DNA from: Candidula unifasciata
Lineage: Eukaryota > Mollusca > Gastropoda > Stylommatophora > Geomitridae
Assembly: GCA_905116865.2 (NCBI GenBank)
Contig: CAJHNH020001607.1
Span: 92,001 to 156,000, forward strand
Length of the DNA stretch: 64,000 bases
Direction: 5' to 3'
Positions within the stretch are counted from its first letter, which is position 1, and each line of letters opens with the position of its first letter. The notes under the pieces are model-generated. The model searched no databases and was not told the origin of the DNA. It saw only the letters and a program-made list of their open reading frames with translations. The translations under genes and the position numbers were made by a program. Positions 23,801 through 35,800 of the stretch are shown here, piece after piece.

Positions 23801-26800
23801 AATGAAACACTCAAGATGAATCAGGAGCATTTTTGGAAAATGGTGAGTTTATATTATCACTCTTCTGCCTGCAATCCTACCTCGCTTTTGTGGCTAAGAA
23901 TAATTTACTTGAATTTTACCGCAATCAGCGATAATGCATGTAGGCATTTTTATGCATGATCTTCTTCTCCTTCTTTACATTCACAGGCTGTGAACTCTGG
24001 TAGAAAGTTTTGCTTGTTTATCCTTGTTTTGTTCCAGAATTGGCATTGTGTACATCCATTTTACAGATATAATATTGTTTTTTTTTGTTTTTTGTTGTTG
24101 TAAGTAGAAGGCTGTCGGCTACTCACCTCTCAGGCAGATGCAATCATGCACTCTGATTTAGAAAGAAATATTCCTGATTAACTGACTTTTATGACATGCT
24201 TGTTGGGGGAAGGAGAACCATGTGGGTCTGTTCTTTTTTCCTCTGAAAATGGGACACCAGAACCCATACAGGGACCATGCATGGTCAGTCTTCCAATACA
24301 GCAGCCTATCCCCAAATCCTCTACTTTCATCAACCTAGAGGCCTCCAGTGCATCAGCCATACCAAAATCCTCTACTTACATCAACCCAGACGCTTTTCAG
24401 TGTATCAGCCATGCCAAAATCCTCTACTTTCACCAACCCAGAGGCCTTCCAGTGCATCAGCCCTACCAAAATCCTATACTTTCATCAACCCAGAGGCCTT
24501 CCAGTGCATCAGCCCTACCAAAATCCTATACTTTCATCAACCCAGAGGCCTTCCAGTACATCAGCCATACCAAAATCCTATACTTTCATCAAACCAGAGG
24601 CATGTTCATCCCACTAGTTGCAGCAGCCATCAACCAAAATCCTGTAGTTAGATCAACCCAAAGGCATGCCCATCCCTCCAGTGCAGCAGTACCCTGTATT
24701 CACCTCTTAATAATGTAGCCACAGGACAAACCAACAGGCGTACTGTTTTAGTTTGCAGATGATTACCTTGATAGATCCCTCAGATGGACTCCATGGTTAG
24801 CAAACTGGCACTCATTTGAAGATAACAGGTTTGATGTATGGTAGCTATAGCTTCAGTCTTCTTCTGCGTTTGCTTTCGAAAGGGCAGTTTGCAATTTGTA
24901 TTGTAGTTTTCAGCAAAGTGATGATGTCTGTATCTTTCAACCCAACACATCAGATTTCTGCACAGTCTGAATTAGTCTCCTTTTATGGCATGCTTGTTAG
25001 GGGATGGTGGGTCAGTTCTTGTCCCCTCCAGAATGGAAGGGGTTGGGGAGGGAGGCAGATGTGCATGCCCACGCTCCTTTTTTCCTCAGATAATAGCCAA
25101 GGGTTCCACAACCATTTATTTAAATGTATTCAGATAAACCTAGAAGGTCAACAGTGTCTGCCTCTATTATCACACTACTTAGTATACAAAGGCAAGATAG
25201 TATGGACAGTGATAAAATATGTTTGTATCAAAGCCACTTGTACTGTAAATATTTTTTTTTCAGGGATAGCTTTTGTGTGTGATTGTTTGAAAAAAAGGGT
25301 ACTAGCCTTATTCCTTCCGTTGGATGAGGAAATGCCACCTGAAAACCTAATTTTATGGCAGGCCGTTAGTCTTTGTTAGCATCTATTTTAGGCACGAAGT
25401 TCAGACAGGTGAGCAGATAGAGCACTGCTCCTATGATCCAGTAGCTTCTGCAGCATGCTTTGTTCTAAACATTGGATTTACCCTGCATTTGAAGTTAACA
25501 AACCAGGCTGAAGTTAACACACCCGAATGGGGGGGGGGGGGGGGGGGGGGGGAATCATGCTGCAGGGCAACACATGGTCTGTACCAGTGTTCTTCAACCT
25601 TTTTGCACCTGCGGTCCACTAGAACATTGGAAATTGATTTGAGACCCACCTGACAGCTAACGAAACACGAAGCAAAAGTAGATTGCAGTTTTTAATCTGT
25701 TAAATCTGATGTCACAAAACTACAGTTGTTATCTAATGGGATATCTGCTGTAGCTTAGGCACAGAGGTTTACTGATTTTACTGAGGCATTGTTTCTAATT
25801 TCAGAATAGCTTCCAAAACATCCTGTTGGTTTCTCCTTTTGATTTGCAATTACTGACATGCCTGGGAAAGTCTTACCACACAGACAGGATGTCCTTGAGG
25901 TGTTAACCGACAAGGACTTCTCCGTGATCCACGGGTTGAAGAAAACTAGTCTCTGTAATTCTGCCCAGACTTTAGTATGGAGAGGAGGAACTTCATCCCT
26001 GGCCTTATTTGATAACACGCTTGATTGATTCCCATAACTAATTCCCTGTAGCATGCCAACATTGTAATTGTTCATGCACGTTATATAGATTTCAGCATAG
26101 TTGTTGATATTGCCAGTTGTGTATACTCCCCAGGAACAACTCTATGGTCTCAGCTGTCGAGATGATCCACGGTTTGACAATTTCTTGGCGAGAGTTTGGT
26201 GTTTGCTCAAGAGATACCAGGTTGCAGCTTTACTCTGTTTTTAAGTGGTTTTTTGTTTGTTTTGTTTTGTGGTGCACCGTGTGACAGACAGTTGCTACAG
26301 TTGTATCACTATCATCATGCAGCAGGTCCTTTCCAGGACTTTGCTCTCATCACTGCCTGCCTGCCTGCCTGAAAAAATCTTGATCTCTCGCCAGATCTGC
26401 CAGCTAGTGCACTTGCCTACCTCCTCCTCCCCCCAAGCTGTCACTTGTATTCTGTGCCCGTTTTCATGCTGGTCAGATCCTGCTCCTCTTTCTGCAACTG
26501 TTCTTCACAGTTCACTGTGGCGCTTGAGATGGCCAATGTATTTTTGCAGTTGTGTTGCACATCAGCTGACTTGTTCAGCTTGTTTCATACAAGATGCGCT
26601 TGTTTCATACAAGATGCGGTTTACTAGCCAATCTTTCTTGATGTGTCAGATCTTTTAGGATTCTGTGGTGTAGTGACTAGTAGTTAAGCCTATTAGTTAA
26701 GTGGTGATGTGCTTAAATCCACCTCAAGGCAGATATATTTTAAATATGTAACCCACACTCCTAGGTAATTTTTAAAAAAAAAAACGGTACTTCCTGAAAT

Positions 26801-29800
26801 ATCAGTTTTTACGCTGGTGCAGAATTGGGGATCTCAAACCTGAGTATTTAGGTCTGCGTGGCTAGTGCAGTTGCCACAAACTATACGGGTCAGGATTTTT
26901 AAAAAAATGTGTGCCCCTGACACACACACAAAAACATCCATTACCTTATTGAGGGTTTGAACCCAGGTCTCCTAGGTTAACTTAGCTTAAACTCGTACTA
27001 GAAAGCCTTCTAAGAAGTAAAGGCAGCCAGAGTCATTTAGACCATGTCGCCCACTAAGTACCAGTTTTTGCCTGAACTGTGAGGAACCAACAGTCAGCAT
27101 ACAAGTAAGCCAGATCTGTAAAATGGATGTGCATGCAAAATTCAAGTTGTGGAACAAGACTAAAATCCAGAAGTGGGTCAACAGCCAGAACTTTCCATCA
27201 GAGTTTACAGCCTGCAAACACTAAGAAGAATACATAAAAGTACCAGTTGGTCTGTAAGAAATATGAGATGAGTACTGTACACTGATTACACTTCTGCTGT
27301 GACTTGAAAATGTGCTTATGTGTGTATTCACACAATTGGCCTAATTCATTTAAATCATTGTGAAGTTGTGAGGAAGAAAAATGAGAATGTTTATGCTTGA
27401 ATGAGTTAAGTTAGTTAAGAATTGACATTATAGGAATTTGAGCATTCCCATAAGCGTTCAGTTCCCATCTTCAGCAGCCAGCACTGATATGCCAGGATAA
27501 ATAAAGACAGCATAGAAGAATGAGATAGCGAGTCTCATACCAACCTTCCTTTGTTGCTTCTTATGGCATGCATGGTAGACTATGTTACTAGTATGATTCA
27601 CTTTTGGTCCCAGGTAGAGCATGGGCTGGGTTTTTTAATGATCTTAAATTGCTGGTGACTGGTGAAATGATAATGGTAATTGATATACGCCTTAGAACAG
27701 GACGCAATGGCCACATGTACAGAAAATTTAAAATTGGTGAATCAGCCGTGTGCACATGTGGATTGGCACCTGAGACAACAGATCATGTCCTCCAAGACTG
27801 TCCCAAACACAACATATCAAGGCAAAACTTTTGGCCAAGAGAAACATCGGTGCAAGTCAAACTTTACGGGTCACTGAATGAATTACAAAAGACAGTGAAG
27901 TTCATACTCGAGACAACATTGCAGATATAGATAATCTGTTTCAGGCGAACGAAGAAAGAAGAAGAAAAAGAAGATATACAAGATCCCTCTTCAGAAAACG
28001 TATGTGAGTTGCTGCTCGAACTGTCTACTTGAGCTTTAAAGACGAACCTCATAAAATAACTGGTGAAATTATAACCAGGTTGGCAACAGTCTGTCACAGA
28101 AATAATGCTATTTTGAAACTTCCTACTTCACTGACACACTTGCTGGAATGACAGGCATGCATCATAATACTGGACCTTCATTCACTGATGAATCTCTCTA
28201 GGTTTCACCCCTTCATTGATTAAAAAAAATGGATGACAGAATGCTGCTGCTTTTTGGTGCATGTCAGAAATGCTGCAGCCATCTTTAAACTGTCATGATG
28301 TCACAGTGTTTATCAGCACGGTGATGTCAGAGCAACAATATTGACAGGTTATAAGACAGTAGCATAGTTATTGTCATTTCTATAACACTTGTAAATATAT
28401 TCATTTGAAAGCCCTCGTAATAATAACTGATGAAATTATAATGGTGACTGCTGCGTGGGTTGTTCTTCTGCATTTACCCTTTTTAGGCAGTTGGCACATT
28501 GTGTTGTGGTTTACAGATGAGCTATGATTATCTGCACTTTTTTGACCCAATACATTCAATTTAAGCAGACCCTTAATTATTAGCCATTCTGGACGCTTTT
28601 TAAGGGGCAGTGCCCCCCCCCCCCCCCCCCCCCCCCAGTGGGACACAGAACCCACACAGAGTTGCTGTTCTAACTTAATGATAGTCCTTATAAAAACTCT
28701 ATTGTGTGCTGGGGGGGGGGGGGGGGGGTGCTACGAGAATAGACCCATGGCCCCTCTAGCAAAGATAATTTGAAAGGGTAACTAATAAGGGGCGTTTCCT
28801 TTGACATCAGTGTGCATATGAGTAAAAGGTGAGCAACAAATTATCTGCATTCAAAAAAGCCAGATCTGCAAAACAGATGCGCATGCAAAACTCGAGTTCC
28901 GGAAGAAGACCAGAGTTCGGACAGAACTTTCCACTGGAGTTTATAGCCATTGAATGATAAGAAGAAGAAGACCAAGGTAACTAGTGAAAAATTAGTAAGT
29001 ACCATATGAAATTCATTTTTAGAACACAGTTATGTGAGCTGCTGTTCTAACTACGTGGTTGAATTTCTCCCCAGGGTTATTTCGGCAGCGGGGCCAACGA
29101 GGGGAAAGGAAACCAGGGTGCTTTGACGCCCGCATTGATGGAGTGCCTTCACCGGTTGTTTGGTGTCACCTTTGAGTGCTTTGCTTCCCCACTCAACTGC
29201 TACTTTAAACAGTACTGTTCTGCATTTCCAGACACAGATGGCTATTTTGGCTCCAGGGGGTAAGTTCTGCTGTTTGTGTCTGACTAGATATGTAGTGTAG
29301 GAATATTGTGAGTCCTGTAGCTTGACTGAGTAGATCTGTGGTGTATGTATATTGTGAGTGCTGTAGCTTGACTGGGTGGATCTGTAGTTGGTGTATATTG
29401 TGAGTCCTGTAGCTTGACTGGGTGGATCTGTAGTTGGTGTATATTGTGAGTCCTGTAGCTTGACTGGGTAGATCTGTAGTTTATGTGTATATTGTGAGTC
29501 CTATAGTTTGACTGGGTAGATCTGTAGTATGTGTATTATGTGAGTCCTGTAGCTTGACTGGGTAGATGTGTAGTTTATGTGTATATTGTGAGTCCTATAG
29601 TTTGACTGGGTAGATCTGTAATATGTGTATATTGTGAGTCCTGTAGCTTGACTAAGTAGATCTGTAGTTTGTGTATATTGTGAGTCCTGTAGCTTGACTG
29701 AGTAGATCTGTAGTTTGTGTAAATTGTGAGTCCTGTAGCTTGACTGGGTGGATCTGTAGTTTGTGTATATTATGAGTCGTATAGCTTGACTGAGTAGATC

Positions 29801-32800
29801 TCTAGTATGTGTATGTTGTCGGTCCTGTAGCTTGACTAAGCAGATCTCTAGTATGTGTATGTTGTCATTCCTGTAGCTTGACTAGGTGTCTGCAGGAGTG
29901 ACCAGAAAAGATAAAATTATGAAGTTGTAAAAGAAAAAAGTCACACAGAACCAGTACTAAATTACATGCACAATCCACAGATAAAATGGTTTGCTTTATT
30001 CATAGAATGCCTTGCCATTCCATACCCAGCATACACCAAAAGAGGAGAAAGATGTAGAGCAGGAAGTAGACCAAGAGCAAGATGTAGACCAAGAGCAAGA
30101 TGTAGACCAAGAGCAAGATGAAAAGATAACATAACGCAGAGAAACAGTACAATGTGTCTACAGTTGAAGTGGCCAGAAGAGTGAGAAGCAGAACCTTATA
30201 TCTCCCTTGACACGGTAAAAAGTGGTAAAAGAGGAAGTAAAGAAGAAAAGGGCATGTTGGTGCATGCAGTAGCCTGCTGGTCAGATGGTCATGATTTTGA
30301 ATTTTCTTTGAATTATGAGATTTTGGAATGGTCCTTGGCTTCCAGGCCCAGGCCAAAACTTTCCACTGGAATTTATGTGAGGGCTAAGAAAAAGACCAGT
30401 TCCATATCTTTACCGTGGTAAATGTGAAGAACAAGAAATATTTTCACCATTTCTCCTGCCTCATTCAGGTTCACCTACTGGGTGTCTTTAATATTCTGTA
30501 TCCACCTTTTAGATCTAAATGCACCCCAAGAAAGGGAATGGAAGGAAATGTTTGACATTAAGAAAAATGGACGCATGCACATTTGAGTTAGAGAATCTTG
30601 CACGTTCTTTAGTTAGCCAGCAAAAAATTTAAATGTGGTGTACTAGCTGACCTCAAGATGTTTAGCTAAGAACTCTGTGTAGGCCTATGCCGAACATATA
30701 GGTCGACGCATAAACAAATTTTTATGTGAATGTGGCAAATATTTTTACAAAAAAAAAAAAAATTTCATCGGGTGTATTTGTGGTGACCTGTTGGGTTATT
30801 GTCAGGAGTGTTGTCCCACCTGTTGACAATTACATATTAAAGCTTTGTTCAAATTCGCACGTGCCAGATTTTTTTCCCCTTAAAAAATGACATTGACTCC
30901 CAGGTCAACCCAACCTAAAATATGTTGTTGTTGTTGTTGGTGTTATCGATCCAGGAGCCAGAAACGCATGAGCTTTTGCCCTCTGGCCCAATGCCATGTA
31001 GTGGAACTTGCATGTTTTCACAAGCTGTTTTTTTTCTCTCCTTACAAGGTGTTTGACTTATCTTGTCTCGGAGGGAATAGCATCTAAAATGACATAAAAA
31101 TGGTTACCAGGTGAAATCCTGGGAAGTAAGTGCTGCCAGCATAATATTGATCACATCACCCATCAAGTGTTGATTGCTGTATACACATACGAGTCTTGCC
31201 TCATATGCCTGATGCGCCACTGATGTAACAAACTGTACTTTACTAGTTTCTTTTGGGGGGGGGGGGGGATTTTTTAGGTTTGAACAATCGACTTATACCT
31301 CACTGTGTACGATAACAGTTGTTGTTTGTGAATTACATATAGTTGGACCATAATCATTTGACTTTCTGATCATTGTACCTCACAGGCCATTCCTGAGCTT
31401 TTACCCAACCAGTGGCTCGTTTGAAGCCAACCCTCCGTTCTCAGACGAGCTGATGGAGGCAATGGTGGACCACATGGAGAGTTTGCTCAGCGAAACAAAT
31501 GAACCTTTGTCCTTTATTGTGTTCATACCTGACTGGAGAGACCCTCCCCCCGAGGCTTTGATACGACTTGAGAGCAGCAAGTATGTATGGATACGAGAGT
31601 TTGGTACTTCAAATGTGTTTGTTCTTTGTAGATACAGGTTGTGTAACTCACTGTGTGTTCCTTGTAGATACACGTTGTGTAACTCACTGTTTGTTCTTTG
31701 TAGATACAAGTTGTGTAACTGTTTGTTCTTTGTAGATACAAGTTGTGTAACTGTTTGTTCTTTGTAGATACAAGTTGTGTAACTGTTTGTTCTTTGTAGA
31801 TACAGGTTGTGCAACTGTTTGTTCTTTGTAGATACAGGTTGTGTAACTGTTTGTTCTTTGTAGATACAGGTTGTGTAACTGTTTGTTCTTTGTAGATACA
31901 GGTTGTGTAACTGTTTGTTCTTTGTAGATACAGGTTGTGTAACTGTTTCTTCTTTGTAGATACAGGTTGTGTAACTCACTGTTTGTTTTTTGTAGATACA
32001 GGTTGTGTAACTCACTGTGTGTTTCTTGTAGATACAAGTTGTGTAACTCACTGTGTCTTCCTTGTAGATACAGGTTGTGTAACTCACTGTGTGTTCCTTG
32101 TAGATACAAGTTGTGTAACTCACTGGGTGTTCCTTGTAGATAACAAGTTGTGTAACTCACTGTGTGTTCCTTGTAGATAACAAGTTGTGTAACTCACTGT
32201 GTGTTCCTTGTAGATACAGGTTGTGTAACTCGCTGTTTGTTCTTTTTAGATACAGGTTGTGTAACTCACTGTTTGTTCTTTGTAGATACAAGTTGTGTAA
32301 CTCACTGTGTGTTCCTTGTAGATACAAGTTGTGTAACTCATTGTGTGTTACTTGTAGATACAGGTTGTGTAACTCACTGTTTGTTCTTTGTAGATACAAG
32401 TTGTGTAACTCACTGTGTGTTCCTTGTAGATAACAAGTTGTGTAATTCACTGTATGTTCCTTGTTGATACAGGTTGTGTAACTCACTGTGTGTTCCTTGT
32501 AGATACAAGTTGTGTAACTCACTGTGTGTTCCTTGTAGATACAAGTTGTGTAACTCACTGTGTGGTCCTTGTAGATACAAGTTGTGTAACTCACTGTGTG
32601 TTTCCTTGTAGATACAAGTTGTGTAACTCACTGTGTGTTTCTTGTAGATACAAGTTGTGTAACTCACTGTGTGGTCCTTGTAGATACAAATTGTGTAACT
32701 CACTGTGTGTTCCTTGTAGATACAAGTTGTGTAACTCACTGTGTGTTCCTTGTAGATAACAAGTTGTGTAACTCACTGTGTGTTCCTTGTAGATAACAAG

Positions 32801-35800
32801 TTGTGTAACTCACTGTATGTTCCTTGTTGATACAGGTTGTGTAACTCACTGTGTGTTCCTTGTAGATACAAGTTGTGTAACTCACTGTGTGTTCCTTGTA
32901 GATACAAGTTGTGTAACTCACTGTGTGGTCCTTGTAGATACAAGTTGTGTAACTCACTGTGTGTTTCCTTGTAGATACAAGTTGTGTAACTCACTGTGTG
33001 TTTCTTGTAGATACAAGTTGTGTAACTCACTGTGTGGTCCTTGTAGATACAAATTGTGTAACTCACTGTGTGTTCCTTGTAGATACAAGTTGTGTAACTC
33101 ACTGTGTGTTCCTTGTAGATAACAAGTTGTGTAACTCACTGTGTGTTCCTTGTAGATAACAAGTTGTGTAACTCACTGTGTGTTCCTTGTAGATACAGGT
33201 TGTGTAACTCACTGTTTGTTCTTTGTAGATACAGGTTGTGTAACTCACTGTTTGTTCTTTGTAGATACAAGTTGTGTAACTCACTGTGTGTTCCTTGTAG
33301 ATAACAAGTTGTGTAACTCACTGTGTGTTCCTTGTAGATACAGGTTGTGTAACTCACTGTGTGTTCCTTGTATATAAAAGTTGTATAACTCACTGTGTGT
33401 TCCTTGTTGATTCAGGTTGTGTAACTCACTGTGTGTTCCTTGTAGATACAAGTTGTGTAACTCACTGTGTGTTCCTTGTAGATACAAGTTGTGTAACTCA
33501 CTGTGTGTTCCTTGTAGATAACAAGTTGTGTAACTCACTGTGTGTTCCTTGTAGATACAGGTTGTGTAACTCACTGTTTGTTCTTTGTAGATACAGGTTG
33601 TGTAACTCACTGTGTGTTCCTTGTAGATACAAGTTGTGTAACTCACTGTGTGTTCCTTGTAGATACAGGTTGTGTAACTCACTGTTTGTTCCTTTTAGAT
33701 ACAAGTTGTGTAACTCACTGTGTGTTCCTTGTAGATACAAGTTGTGTAACTCACTGTGTATTCCTTGTAGATACAAGTTGTGTAACTCACTGTGTGTTTC
33801 CTTGTAGATACAAGTTGTGTAACTCACTGTGTGTTCCTTGTAGATACAAATTGTGCAACTCACTCTGAGCTAACCTTGGATGCCTATTCTCCCATAGTAG
33901 AAAGATATTTTAAGTGTCGTCTTCATTGGCATTTGTTTATACGTTGAAGACAAATAATACCAGAGACTACGTGATCAGTCTCAGACTTCCGTACTAATCA
34001 CATGGTTAATCTCGGAGTTCCACTTGTAAATTGTAAGCATAACAAGAGATGGTGTGATTTGTGTATTTTACTTAAAAGTATGTGGGGATTCATAGCAAAT
34101 GCAAATGGACGCTGCTTAGTGAAACTTAGACTTTTGTATGAAATGAAAACATCTAGTTTGAGAATGTTTGTGGAGACAGTCACTGCAGTCCTCTGCTGAC
34201 TTAAGAACTTGCAGCACACACAAGTCATGATTGTAACAGACTCACATAAGAAAGGTGGAGACAGGTTGCAAGCCGTGCTTTAGAGGTCATGGGTAGTTAG
34301 CATCCTTTGGACATTTGCTCAAATGAAAGGCATTCCACATGAAAAACACAGCTCACAGGGCTGCACCAAGCACTAAGCTGAATAGCCCAGGCAGCAAAAT
34401 TGTGCAGTATATTCTTTATATTATCATTCTTTAAATTGATAACCCGAAAACATTGTTTTAATTGTCGTTGCTGTTTCCATTTAAAAAAAAAAGAAACCTT
34501 GTTCAGCCGGTTTGAATAGCCTTGTTTATTGTTGAGAGAATGTTTTCTCACTTTGCACATTTGTCCGGTTATTGTGGTCAGTTATTATGTCGTTGGTTTC
34601 CTTAACTGTAATCCTCCCTAGTCAGTCTTGACTTTTGCTGATGCAGTAAGATGTCTTATTTCTGATGCTTTATTTCATTCAGTACTCTTCATTTATCCTT
34701 TTTTTAATGTTAATTTAGAGGGACTGACTCCTGAGAAGGAAGTCGCCGTGGCATTGGCTGCTAGAAGCCCGTCTTCGAATTGGAAGGTCGTGGGTTCGCA
34801 TCCTTATGGAGCTGGATTTTTTCTTCAAAAATGACCTTGACTCCTAGGTCGACCCAGCCTTAAGTGAGTACCAGGTGCAGTCCTGGAAAGTAAAGGTGGC
34901 CAGCCAGATGCTGACCAGATCGCCAGCCAAATGCAGATTGGTCTAGCCCTATATGCCCAATGCGCCTGAAGGCGTGGAAAAGGGACCTTTACTTTAAATC
35001 CCCAGAACACATAACAGACTTGCCTACTGGCATGGGAGATCATGCTTCTCCAAAATACAGCATGCATCAGTTTGTGTGTTGACACCTCCGTGTGCCTAGA
35101 TACTTACATTTCTTGTCTTTAACTAGTGCCGTTGGTTGTAATTTTTCATTCAGGAACACCTGAGTACACTCTGCAGGCCTGCCCATTATACTTACAACTA
35201 TGAAGAGAAGCTTGGCCTCAGGAGCAAAGTGTGCAGAGCAAGCCATAGGGAACCACAAGTAACCTGCAAATTTGATTCAAATTCATAGAGGCAACCCTTT
35301 TGACGATCTGACCTGAGCTTATAAAACTGAATGCAGAGAAGAATAAAATACATATTGGCACTATAACTAAAACTACTGTGTGTTTTTTAATGTCTATTTA
35401 TTGTGATTTAGGTGAAATCCTGAAAAGGACTGGATCTAATGCTAACTTGATTTATTTTACAGATTCAAGAGGAAGCAATTCGTCTGTCCTGCCTTTGAAC
35501 ACGAATACAGGCATGGCTTTCAGCATTTACCAAGTGCAAGGTCAGAATTTGGTGGTCCCCTTTATCCTCCTGCCTCCTATGCTGATGTGTGTCCACTTCG
35601 TGATACCTTCATGCCTATTTTTGCTGCGACCCGCTGGGTCCCTTTGTCTCCTAATTTTTGTTATTGTTTTACTTCCGTGTGGGAGCGGCCATAGTTTAGT
35701 GGCTAGGTGCTTGCCTGCAGATTTGAAGGCTGTGGGTTTAAATTTGAGTGGAGCCAGACTAAAAACAAAAAATATGACCTCGGTTCTCAGGTCGAACCAC

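Noticed and set aside
24191..24718. Frames of 89-175 codons with INPEAFQ-type repeats
   Set aside because: A 52-bp tandem repeat in PCIF1 intron 7; three phases are open at once, so there is no coding signal.
31612..33866. A CRISPR-like array
   Set aside because: Units are contiguous without unique spacers, and the locus is in an animal gene intron.
31401..33868. Long Cys/Tyr/Leu-rich frames on both strands (up to 240 codons)
   Set aside because: They follow the 36-bp tandem repeat, whose length is a multiple of three; no start context, signal or conservation supports a protein, and the region lies in a PCIF1 intron.
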